Assembly: GCA_001931875.2 (NCBI GenBank)
Contig: MSJH02000773.1
Span: 28,743-92,742, forward strand
Reading direction: 5' to 3'
DNA length: 64,000 nucleotides
From: Byssochlamys sp. IMV 00236
Lineage: Eukaryota > Ascomycota > Eurotiomycetes > Eurotiales > Thermoascaceae
Part shown: piece by piece, positions 34,438 through 44,574 of the stretch
Position numbering within the stretch: position 1 is the stretch's first letter
Layout of the letters: every line of letters starts with the position of its first letter
Translations under genes and position numbers: made by a program
Notes under the pieces: generated by a model
Databases searched by the model: none
What the model saw: only the letters and a program-made list of their open reading frames with translations
Told to the model about the DNA's origin: nothing

Positions 34438-34731
34438 CTAGATGGCCCTCTTCTTCTCCGAACCGATGTCGCCCCAAGAGTGGAGAGAGATGAAAAGATC
34501 CACCGGATCCAGATAGGAGAGCCGCGGCACATTTGCTTCTCTATCTACTCCGTACCGGCCAAGTCCCTCGCTAGTGAGATCTTCAGCCTTGTGCCTCCCA
34601 TACTGGGTTAATACCCAGGCTGGCAGATCGGCAATCTCGTAGAGATGAGACCCTGTATCAGGGGGTAGTGGACAATAATGGGTACTGCTTTCTGGCGTCA
34701 TCAAACAGTAGTAAATTTGCGGCACAGTCAT
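34438..34731 (-). CDS. Doubtful small protein (97 residues)
   Basis: One open frame starting MTVPQIYYCLMTPES and ending GSEKKRAI. The composition is protein-like (LTSEGLGRYGVDRE, LDPVDLFISLHSWGD) without membrane segments or known motifs. Against it, the frame contains a TACGGAGTA word that elsewhere in this window occurs only in spacers. It may be a real small gene, a fragment or chance. Confidence 0.3.
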   Translation of the reverse strand: MTVPQIYYCLMTPESSTHYCPLPPDTGSHLYEIADLPAWVLTQYGRHKAEDLTSEGLGRYGVDREANVPRLSYLDPVDLFISLHSWGDIGSEKKRAI

Positions 34732-35620
34732 AGCAGAGCATACCCCATGTCGGACGATTTCAGAAGCAGAATCTCCTAAACATCGCTTCTCTCTTTGCGC
34801 GTGACGTTGACAATACTTCTTCTGACCGTGGGATCGATGCAGGGGCAGCTAAACTGCAACTAAACTCCTAGCTTCCTTGGGCCTTGTCCAACTGATAAAC
34901 AGGGTGTGAAGATGTACATACATTTTGGAGCTCGCACCTATCATATCCTCCATTTTACCCGGCCACACGAGAAACGAAAGGGTTCGTCGCCGCCGTCTGG
35001 AAGTCGTCGAGCCATCCACGTCCAGCGGTTGTTGATCCTTGCCCGGCGCTATCCTGCATGCCCTCCCCCCTGTTCGTTCAATCGGCACGATCGAGTCTGT
35101 ATTCTTGAGGTTCACCCAAATTTAGGCTGCTAAGCCGGTCCCTTGACACCTGCTAGATCGTCCCGTAGCGCCATTTTGTTTTTAGACCTCCTTTCTGCGG
35201 CTTTCTGGTGAGGTTGGATCCAATTACAGATCTCCCCGCTAGCATCCCATCGACTCGTGGACTCCACAAAGGTCGTCTAAAGGGCGAAAATAGAAACAGT
35301 TCTGTCGCTTGTTCAGTCGAACCACCGACTTTTAAACTCATCATGTCCAAGATCTGGAGAATAATGAAGCGTGTAGAGCCGCACAGGTTTTGTTGTGCTT
35401 CCTCTCCCGCCTCTCCCCGTCCTGTCTCTTCCCTGGATAGCCAAAGCTGCCGGTCCAGCTTTGCAATTGCGGTCTGAATAGTCGGGAATAGCTAGCTGGT
35501 CTTGCAACTGTTCTGGCCCGTCAACGGTTCCCTGGAGGAGATTCTGAGGGCCACTGGTTTTATTGAATTTATTGTTATTTCTTTTTGTTCTTGATGTGCT
35601 TGCGTCCTGAAACTGTCAAT

Positions 35621-37787
35621 ATGGGCAGCACCAAGAAGCCGACGTCGACCTCGTCAAAGAAATCCGCTGCACCGAAGAAAGAGTCCAATCCTTCCAAGCC
35701 CCGTTCTTCAGACAGCAAGAAGGCTGATTCGGAAAATAAGTCCGATGCCAGCCTTCACAAGCGTTCGCGTTCAGGTAAGACAACGCCTTCCTCTCTTCTT
35801 GGGCCGAATTCCCTATTGATCCTTAATGCGCCTGCCAGTGTTAGGGTGTTATACCTGCCGATTGCGAAGAAAGAAGTGCGACGAAAGACATCCATCTTGC
35901 TCAGCCTGCATCAACCTGTGCGTAAAATGCGAGTATACGCGGCCGTCGTGGTGGGGAACCCCCGAAGAGCGGAGTATGCATAAGGAAAAGGTGAAGAACA
36001 AGATCAGACAGACTAAGATGAACGAGAAGCTGGTGTCCAAGAGAGGTAGACTGGCCCTCTCCTCTGATTCTGGCTATCCTGATGTCCAACACTATATGGC
36101 AGATCGCGCGCGCAGTTACTCGAATGGATCTCCGCTGTTTTCTGGGTACGATTTCAATAATCCTACCTTGTGCGAGCCTTACGATCCGTTCACTCCACAT
36201 CTTTCGACACGGGCTTTCATGCAGGGACCTTATATACACGATGCTTATGAAGTCGACATTAAAACAGAACGGCAGATGTTTGTCAACGACGTGCCTATAT
36301 GCCATGAATCCTCGACGTCAACCTTTAATACATACACGCCGCCATATCTACATGCGACCCTCCCCGAATTTCCAGAAGAAAATTGGCTCCTTGCGCAGAG
36401 TCAGCCTGCACCCTTTCTGGAATTGGACCCGGCATTGTATGAAGCGACAAACTCTCACTCTTACTCGTTTTGGCAGACGAACGTTCCTGTAGAGGAGCGC
36501 GATCGACCGCTCTTAAACCACTTCCTCGAGAACGTGCTTCGACTGATCTTTCCCATCTTAGAAGTTCACCAGCGCGGCCCGTCGCGAACAAAGGCAATTA
36601 TTCATTCACTAGAGACGAACAAGTCGTACCTTCATTGCTGTCTCAGCGTTGCTGCGATCCATATGAAGACAACCACGGCTCCAGAAAATGAGGACATCGA
36701 TCACGATATTATGCGGCATCGCTATGAGGCAGTATCAGAGCTGTGCCAAGCGTTGGGAAAGGATACAGACCACGAACAGATTCTGGAAGCCACACTAGCA
36801 ATGATCTTCTTCCACTGCTCGGTAGGGTCTGTCGATGATTATCTCCCTGATATCCCGTGGAGCGACCACTTCCAGGCCGTGTCCAATCTAGTGGACAGGC
36901 TGGACCTCCCGGCTGCAATGCTCAGCTGCAGTCCCCATATGCAACCGCCATTCAACATGACGTTGACTGCGTGGATCGATATCCTGGGCTCTACAATGCT
37001 GGGGAAGACACCTCAGTTCGCACATATGTACCGGGAGAAGCATCTGAGTAGCTCTTCCTCCGGTCTCCGCGAACTGATGGGATGCGATGATCGTGTCATG
37101 TATCTGATCTCGGAAATCGCCTGCCTTGAAGCCTTAAGAGCAGAGGGACGCGTTGACGATATATCTGTCTGTTCCCATGTCCAAGCCTTGGGACAGCAGC
37201 TCGACTTCACGGAACCGTACGACCGGACTCTGGAGCTCCCCTATTCAGCGACCGGTGGTGCGATTCGCCCAGAGCAGCTGACCAAAAACATGACCGCTGT
37301 TTTCCGCATTGCTGCTCGTATCTACCTCTGCAGTCTGGTTCCAGGGTTTGACCGGCACCAGCAGAGCAATCTGAGCCTCATTGCAGCCTTTGCAGATGCT
37401 CTTCAATATGTTCCTGCGGGCCCTGATGGGTATGATCGTTCATTGGTCTGGCCGCTGCTCATTGCTGGGACCTTTTCGGTTCCTTCTAGTCCTCTGCGCA
37501 GCGTATTGAACGAGCGCGTTATTCTGATGGGCGAACACGCAGATTTGGGTAGTTTCGGTCGCATGTGGCTTCTGCTACAGGAGGTCTGGCGTCTTGCAGA
37601 TGATCCCATACTCCTTGCACCTCTTGACACCGAGAGTGAACTACCGTCACTAGAAGCACAGCCGTTTTTGAAAGAGGAAAGGTCGCCTACACCTGTTACA
37701 GGGCTGTCTGGCATCGAGCCTAGAAATCAACAAGTCCACTGGCGAGATGTTATGCAACGTAACGGATGGCGCTTCCTCCTTATATGA
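35621..37787 (+). CDS. Zn2Cys6 fungal transcription factor
   Basis: The exons are 35621-35774 and 35839-37787 (700 residues), with an in-phase 64-nt intron. I chose [12 protein letters not shown] as the start; an upstream in-frame ATG (35585) would add 12 residues. A Ser/Lys-rich basic leader precedes the binuclear zinc cluster with cysteines at 55, 58, 65, 72, 75 and 82 ([18 protein letters not shown] is its first part) and one extra cysteine at 79. The intron sits just before the first zinc ligand. The remaining 600 residues are helical and resemble the fungal-specific domain of the Fungal_trans_2 type ([37 protein letters not shown]). It is expected to be nuclear and DNA-binding; the targets are unknown. 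The long upstream spacer could hold its control sites. Confidence 0.93.
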
Positions 37788-39739
37788 AGCATTTGTTTTT
37801 TCTTTCTTTCTTCCGCACTTCAAGGAGTATTGGAAAGGACACTATTTCGGGGATATCTTACCTGGGGGTTTCCTTTCAGGATGATACCATGGCGCAATTA
37901 CTCAAGGATCAGAGGATATACCACATTTGTCTGAAGAGACTAGCCACCGGCAAAAGACAGGGATTTTGTACAGTTGATCCGGATATAAATATTAAATCGC
38001 AGTATGTTATCTTATTCCTCATAATACTCATCACAATCACTTAGTTGATATTGATAATATCCTAGTAGGATACCGCTGCTCTCCCGGGTGCGACACGTCC
38101 AGTGGTTAAACGACGAGGCCCGGCACATGTAGGCGTCGGACTCCTTTCACTGCAGAAATTTGAAAGCTGATTCCCATCCACTTATAGTACCACATCGGTA
38201 TCGATAATGCCGTATGAGATGGCTACCCTTCCGCTAGAACATACCTACATTCGACAAGCACATTCTACCACCGCACCCTCTAATACCTCATCAACAAATC
38301 TCCCCATCCGTCTAGCGTGTCAACCAGCATCCTGCGATTCATAGATGACATCCCCACGAAAGATGCGCTCAATGCAGCAGCGTTTCGCAATTTACTCAAT
38401 ACCGCCGGTCAAGGCACTTTAATATTTCGACGAGGTCTTCCAGGAGAGGATACGACACCTACCACAAATGCTGGCCATTTGTTACACACCATCACTTTAA
38501 TTTCTCTAATATAATAAGAAGCGTGAGAGGGAGAGAGTTCTGAAAACTAATCCATGACGATATATATATTCATGTCGCAGAGGGAAAACACAAGGAGATC
38601 AAATTCTTGATGCGTTATTGTGAGATACTTGGGTATATATCCGGTAGCATTTTAATCTACCAGAGACGAATCTTTTCCAGATTATTTTCCTTTTGGGTCT
38701 TAGTTATGCATGCATATGTGGGAGTTCGAGTTATGCAGGAATCGGTGTTTTCCGCACTCGGTTTGGGTCATTCGTTAAGTAGGTAGGTAGGTCTGGGACG
38801 GAGACAGACTACAATGATGTATACAATGTTAGGTGCATAGCATACAGTAGATAGCAAGGGAAAAATCATTCACTCACTCACTCACTCATCATGAGAACTT
38901 CCTATGGAAACCTATCTTCCATGAAAGAGAGAGAGAGCAATTACTTACACCTCTTGGCTGTCGTAATCGTCGGACGGGTATCTGATCTCAACCATCCCCT
39001 GATTGTCTATGGTAGAGCATGACTGAACTCATGAACTCTTACCATTTCTCGTAATACTTTTATCTTTTCCATGGTGCTCTATGATGTCTACAGTATCCAC
39101 CAGACACAAGTAATGCGGAGAAATGAGGTATGAGTAGCCAAATATGGGCCCCAAGTGATCGCAATGAATGGGGACCTTGTATATGCTTACATAATCGCAT
39201 ACTTATTCCTACAGCATTTCGATTCGAGTATGAACAGAAAGCTGTTCTAATTGCTAGATATTATTATGAATTCAAATGCTTTACGGAAATTTCGTCAGGC
39301 GTATATATTCAAATGATATCTACATAATTGAGAGAATCATCTTCTCCTCGGATCGACCCGACGCAGACGGTCATGTTTCGCCTCCCATGTCATCATCCTG
39401 ATGCATCCCTCTCCACCCGAATGTAGAGTTTGGTAGGAACAACAGTATGAAGTCAGTGGTGCTAGCGCTAGAGTCCTGTATTCTTTTTGTTCTCCACATA
39501 ATAATTCCTTGCTTCTTGATTCTATACCGTGAGATAGGTATATATACATCGCAAGTTCGTCCAGAGAAGACAGGGATCATCTTCTGTTCAGCAGGAAAGC
39601 ATACCTACTTACTTATTTGAGGATATATATTTACGGCTATAAGTTTTACGTCGAGATATTTCTCCCACCACTACTCCACGAACGAAGTCTTTCATCTTAC
39701 TGTCTTGAGAACGAACATAATAGATATATATTATTCAAG
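37788..39739. other. Spacer between the Zn2Cys6 gene and the small hydrophilic gene
   Basis: There is no clear gene. A frame at 38317-38514 (no ATG; opens with GTG) reads LRFIDDIPTKDALNAAAFRN and looks faintly protein-like. A CACT simple repeat is present at about 38870-38888 and a GTAG repeat near 38780. Confidence 0.4.
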
Positions 39740-40174
39740 ATGTCTTCTCCTCACCAGGGCGGTTCCCTCTCCGACTTCGCCCAGTCCGGCACCTCCATCC
39801 CTAACGACGCCGGTATCCAAAACACTCTACCTTCCGTCGCTCGTCCCGACCAGCAGCGTCATCACCATCAGTTCGAATATGAAGGCCAGGACCAGCCTTC
39901 CCTAGCTATGGCGGCGGACAATCCGCGCGACATGCCCCGCAGCACTCGCGACATGCACGCCTCTGGCGAAGTCACCACTGGAACGGGCGATGCCCTTCCT
40001 GCAGAGATCGAGTCGAAGCGTCTACACTATGGCGGTCATGACCCCGGTGCGAAGGGTGATCCGAGGAACTTGAAGCATGCGGTGCAGAACCGTAGTCAGT
40101 TTGATAAGTTCGCTGGTGAAGACCCAGATGCAGATGCGGCGAATCAGGAGCATGAGTGGAGGAACAGGGAGTGA
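39740..40174 (+). CDS. Small hydrophilic protein of unknown function (144 residues)
   Basis: A single-exon frame starting MSSPHQGGSLSDFAQSG and ending EHEWRNRE. The product has no cysteine, no long hydrophobic stretch, and many Gly, Asp, His, Gln and Pro residues, so it is probably disordered; LEA or hydrophilin-like behaviour is a guess. The recurring HxGxD/GDPRNLKHAVQNR segment looks conserved rather than random. I chose the ATG at 39740 because the 41 upstream in-frame residues are AT-rich and aromatic, unlike the rest, and fit an untranslated leader. Confidence 0.75.
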   Translation: MSSPHQGGSLSDFAQSGTSIPNDAGIQNTLPSVARPDQQRHHHQFEYEGQDQPSLAMAADNPRDMPRSTRDMHASGEVTTGTGDALPAEIESKRLHYGGHDPGAKGDPRNLKHAVQNRSQFDKFAGEDPDADAANQEHEWRNRE

Positions 40175-40428
40175 ATCGTTTTTCTCCTTGTTTCTTATAT
40201 ATTTTTGTTAAGTTCCAGTTCGGAATGGTGATGGATTTGGACCATATGTATTATTAGGATGATTCGTGAGGGCATTGTGTATGATTAGTCTGGAAATTCC
40301 CAACGAGATATTGATTGACGACTGATCTCTTTTGACTTCTTTGGCTCCGATGTAGAATTTGACGTAGTATATCTTGAAGCTATGGTGAATTATATTATAT
40401 TAACGACGAGGTTAGGACGTGGCTGAAT

Positions 40429-42005
40429 TCATGTAAATCGCACGGACGGAGCTACCAGTCCCTGGTAAATCTCATCAAGGACATCTCTCTTGCGCTTGCG
40501 TTCTTCCAATTCTGCTTCCTCCCTTTCCTCGTCTGGCTCACCTTCAGGTACCCTTGATGCCCAGGCTCTGATCGTTCCGTCTCCATGTGCAGAAAACATT
40601 TCGAGACCCTCTCCTGATGCTCCATTCCCGCGCCAGGCGAGAGCATTGATCCTAGCAGCGCTCAGTGCGTTCGATCCGCCACGCTGTCGATGGCGCTCAG
40701 CTGAGATAAGACCAGGGACTTTGAGCCGTTTGACGAAGTTCCCTTCTCGTAGTCCGAACATGAATATTTCCCCTCGGTCATCTTGGTCATTAAAGTTAGG
40801 CCATAGCAGCGTTTCCTGTCCCGAGCCCATGATACTTTGTGGGAGGATAAGCGGTGCTCTCTCTGCGAGATGTGACGAGACACTGTTGCGGACCCGCGGT
40901 CCAAAATGAACTAGAGTATTCGCGCCTGTGTATGCATCCCAGACACGGATTCGGGCATCTTGACCGGTTGTCACTAGGTGACTGCCATTCGACGTCCAGC
41001 GCACTCCAGTCACTGCGCCATTGTGGGCACGAGCATGGCGTGAGAACGGCTGTCGGGGTTGGTATGAAGACGGGGCCGACCTAGGGGCGACAACGCCAAC
41101 AGCATCATCCATGTCAAGAGTAGCTATAGCTGAGTTATGTCCGCCACGACGGACATCGAAGATTATCACTCGGTTATCCGTCGATGCGGAGGCTAGTATA
41201 TGCGGGTCGTGAGGCGCCCAGCACACAGACAGAACCGATGAGGTATGCCCCGGTAAGGCATGAGTCGACAAGCCAGAACGGAGATCCAAGAGCCGTACAG
41301 ACTTCTCAGACGTTCCTACAGCGATGAGAAGAGTCGACGACGGATGAGCAGAAAATGAATGAGAGTACGGAGTCGCATGCAAGGTAAATGTATGCACTGG
41401 CGTGATCGCGGTCGGCTCCAGTGCTGACAGCTTCAGCGTACTGTCATGCGCAGTAGTCAAAATCGTCGACGGAACTGGATCAAACGGATAAATCGACAAG
41501 GATGTTATAGCATGCGTATGTGCAGATTCATGGGAGGATCTGGTGTGGTCAGCACCCAGAGACCGATCACTTCCCGGAAAGGAAAACTAACTTATCCATA
41601 GAAGCAATGGACTGGTGCAGATGGTCCAATTCTGCTCCTCTGCTCTCGAGGTCCCAAAGATGAATCGATGGGTCTGCACCGCCGGATACCATGCTACATA
41701 GACTTAGCTAGCGTATCATAGCAATATTGGGTGTGTGAGACGTACTATCGTCCGTCATACTGATCAATTGCCAGCACATTTACACCCGCTACATGAGCAG
41801 ACACATCCTCGATAGTAGGAATTCGAATGACGCGTTCTGCCCCATCATTGGCAACGCTGTTTGCCCTTAGAACAGTACGCTGGCGACTATTGAACCGGAT
41901 ACCGGGAGCGGGCTCAAGAAGGTGTGCCAGTCGCGATGTCTGAGCAACATGGAAGGCTGAGGGACTAATAGACCCTAGCTGCCTGTTTAATATATATGAA
42001 TTCAT
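40429..42005 (-). CDS. ERCC8: WD40 DNA repair protein, ERCC8/CSA homologue
   Basis: Substrate receptor of the DDB1-CUL4 ubiquitin ligase in transcription-coupled nucleotide excision repair (human CSA, budding yeast Rad28, fission yeast Ckn1). The exons are 41746-42005, 41592-41693 and 40429-41539 (490 residues), all in phase. WD strands include YMVSGGADPSIHLWDLE, STILTTAHDSTLKLSALE, LIAVGTSEKSVRLLDLR, HILASASTDNRVIIFDVRR, HLVTTGQDARIRVWDAYTG and a C-terminal MFSAHGDGTIRAWAS. The GRYMVSGG start of repeat 1, the LDLRSG step and the ENTLVHFG-like segment (here ANTLVHFG) are characteristic of CSA. The tail is highly charged. It is divergently placed from the gene at 42279. Confidence 0.93.
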
Positions 42006-42278
42006 GCATCAGGAATACACCAGCACGAGTATCGCGCCGTTATATGACTCTGAGTTTAAACCATTCAAGGTGCAGGACGCTCTGGTTTCATCCCTGTTCT
42101 CGACATCATATCGCGGAAGTAATGGACGTTCTAAGGAACGGCACGTCGGAGCCGGACAAAGATATATTCCGTTATCGGCATTCTTATCGTTTTTAGCTTC
42201 ATCTTCAACACCATCACACTTTCAGAAGGCCTGGCCTTCTAAAGATTGAAATGACAGTTTTATAAACGCTCAGTCGGG
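42006..42278. promoter_or_regulatory. Shared divergent promoter region, 273 nt
   Basis: The ERCC8-like gene reads left from 42005 and the 237-residue gene reads right from 42279, so both must initiate within or near this interval. I see no obvious TATA element or repeated operator. Confidence 0.6.
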
Positions 42279-43039
42279 ATGTCTCAGGGAAAGTCCTTGG
42301 CGTTAAGCCAAGGCACCTTCCTACAGCCTCCTTCGGAAGATGAGGGAGACGTGCGGGAACCGTCGTTGGAGAGACAGAAACGACACGCTAATCTCTACGA
42401 TGCCATTGCAGGTTCGTCCATCATGCTATATGTTTCTCGAACTTGACTAAGTGTTCAGGACGCGTGGCCGCGGGTGGATTCGTGTCTACATCGCAGAGGG
42501 TTGCAAGATACCGCGACCGAACATCTTCCAGTACTACTGCAGTACGACCGGAAGAAGTCTTATTTCGACGCCAGAGCGCCCCTATTCGTTACGAAGAAAA
42601 CGATTTCTATTTCGCACATGGGGATCTCCCACCGGACTGTTCCCTTCCGGATTCTGAAATGCTGCAAGCAATACACTCTTACTGCTCGGATTTCTACGAC
42701 AGAGCAACACTGGATCGAGGCCAGGACGATTTTCGAAGTATGGACGAGACCGCACTGATTGCCATGGGAGTGTTGCTCGAGGAAATGGCGACTGAGTCTC
42801 TTGGGGAGACGGGAGACCTGGTCCTCGTGGAAGGTGAAATGGTTTCGGAGAACGAAGGCCAGTCAAGTCTCTTATCACGAGTGAGAACTGGTCGAAAGAG
42901 GAGGAGTACAGGCGTCAGCACGATAGGTGCAAGTTCTGGGGAGCAGCTGCCCAGCGTGCTCAAGAAGCAGAGGAAGAGGCGCAAGCTTACCCGCACAGTG
43001 TCTGCTGCTAATACAACCACAGGAGAGGAGGAAGGGTGA
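42279..43039 (+). CDS. Conserved-looking protein of unknown function (237 residues)
   Basis: The exons are 42279-42411 and 42459-43039 with a compact 47-nt intron that joins in phase (AIAG|RVAAGG). The N-terminal part (DEGDVREPSLERQKRHANLYDAIAG) and the helix SLPDSEMLQAIHSYCSDFYDRA, followed by MDETALIAMGVLLEEM, look like ordered helical regions. The C-terminus has basic clusters (TGRKRRST, LKKQRKRRKL) that would suit nuclear localisation. The sequence suggests a small nuclear protein, possibly tied to transcription or chromatin, but I cannot assign a family. Confidence 0.8.
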
Positions 43040-43835
43040 AGGGACGAGGGAACTAGTTATCATGGCTGATGATTCATTCTAGCCATCTTTTCGCTAGGGC
43101 GCATTGCCTTACTAGTGACACAAATCTTGGATATGTGTCGGACTTCACTGCTCGCGCCATGACATGATTATTGGCGTCACATCGCCAGCAGCTCTCTACG
43201 CCGTCGAGTACCTGGGCTAGCCGCGTGCCACGCAATGTCTGAACCTGGTGCAGATGTGGCCAACTTGGACTAATACGTATCTGCGTAAAATGAGAAAGCC
43301 GTGAGGATCAACCGATGAGGCAACAGAAGTATCAGAGATGCCCGTGGCCTAAGGTCACGTCCTTGTCAGTTTCAGTATGCAAGGAAGAACAGAGGGCCTT
43401 CGCCTCCTTTGTGTCTATCAGTACATTCAAAATTGAAAAGTAAGCTCATCAAATAATGATGATAAAAATTCTACCCTCTAAGCCTTCTGTCACATAAGCT
43501 ATTCACGTCTACATTGTATGAGTGTACTACTGCAGCCTTTGCTCGAGTACAACTCTCGTAGCCAGATTTCCCAGGCTGCAGCCCCTCTCTACAACGGCAT
43601 CCATCCATCAATTATTGTTGTCTAGCTTAGACCGTTGAACATGACCGCAGTCATATCTTGTTCTTTCGTCAATCTTCTCTAATTCAATTCAACTTTCAAC
43701 AACTTTCGCAATTTAAACACAGTCAATTTCATTCTCTTAGAGTCGACTTGACATCGCGAAGTACGCTCGAATCACAGTGACTGAGACGCACCCTACTTCC
43801 TTTTCTCTTTCTCACCTGCCCAGGGTCGTCGCATC
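43040..43835. other. Spacer upstream of mnd1
   Basis: No gene is seen. The last 150 nt are rich in short pyrimidine and CAATTTCAAC-like words and probably form the mnd1 promoter and leader. Confidence 0.45.
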
Positions 43836-44574
43836 ATGGTACTGTACATACATATCTCACTCATACCCTATCCCCTCATCATATTATCTACAAAATCTAA
43901 CACCCTCACAGCCTCCCAAAGGTCTCTCCCCAGCAGCAAAACAGCAACAAATCATCTCTCATCTCCGCTCCACACGTACATGCCACACGCTCAAGGACCT
44001 AGAAAAGATGCTCCCATCTGTAGCCTCCATCAACGGCATGCAAGTGAAAGACTATATCCAATCTCTCACAGACGAAGGACAGCTACGCGTTGAGAAGATC
44101 GGGAGCGGGAATTGGTACTGGGTTTTTCCGAGTGAGGAGAAGAGAGAGAAGCAACGGGTTCGAGACGCGTTGCTTAAGGAGGTGAGCAGGGCTGAGAAAG
44201 GCGTGAATGAGCTTGAAGCGCAGGTGGATAAGGTCAGGAAGGAAAGGGAAAGGGATCGTGACGCTGATAGAGAGGATCCTAATAAGAGAGAAGAGTTGGA
44301 GGAGAGGCTTGGGGAGTTAGAGAGGGAGCTGAAGAAATTGAATGAGAGAGAGCAGATGGTGCTCAAAGATGGAGCGGGGAGTGTCAAAAAGATGAGAGAG
44401 GATGTCGGTAATTGGAAGCAGGGTGCGAGTCTGTGGACGGATAATATCTATATTCTCGAAGCATATTTGGAGAAGTTGGCTGGTGGAGATCGGGAGGTCG
44501 TTGAGGCTGTCAAGAGGGAGTGTTATGAAGATGAATATATTGAGGGAGAAGGGCTAAGAGAGCTTGAGTTCTGA
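43836..44574 (+). CDS. mnd1: Meiotic recombination protein Mnd1
   Basis: Mnd1 forms a heterodimer with Hop2 that stimulates Dmc1/Rad51 strand exchange in meiosis. The model is ATG alone at 43836-43838, a 73-nt intron (GTACTG donor, CTAAC branch site, CACAG acceptor) and exon 43912-44574, giving 221 residues starting MPPKGLSPAAKQQQI; MPPKGLS is the N-terminus I know for fission yeast Mcp7, which supports the split start. A winged-helix part (residues about 10-80: HTLKDLEKMLP, MQVKDYIQSLTDEG, EKIGSGNWYWVFPS) is followed by a long charged coiled coil (about 85-165) and a helical C-terminus (SLWTDNIYILEAYLEK). The donor is non-consensus, so the first junction is the weakest part. Confidence 0.92.

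Larger units (their letters stand above)
28911..35620. other. 6.7-kb gene-poor region
   Basis: No intact gene is evident between the Boi-like start and the Zn2Cys6 regulator. The sequence includes AT-rich parts (31.5-32.7 kb), TACGGAGTA copies at 30968-30976, 32017-32025 and 34546-34554, and short A/T-rich direct repeats near 33985-34035 (AAATTAA and AAACTA words). Two possible coding remnants at 32860-33725 and 34438-34731 are listed separately. The rest may be long regulatory sequence for either neighbour, a non-coding RNA, or relics. Confidence 0.45.

Noticed and set aside
28911..35620. Transposon insertion in the gene-poor region
   Set aside because: I found no terminal repeats, transposase or reverse-transcriptase motifs; absence by eye is not proof, but no element can be supported.
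38060..38135. GC-rich stretch resembling a tRNA (CCGGGTGCGACACGTCCAG)
   Set aside because: No B box and no acceptor pairing; not a cloverleaf.
38317..38514. Protein-like segment LRFIDDIPTKDALNAAAFRN
   Set aside because: No ATG, no fitting partner exon and no recognised family; left as a note in the spacer entry.
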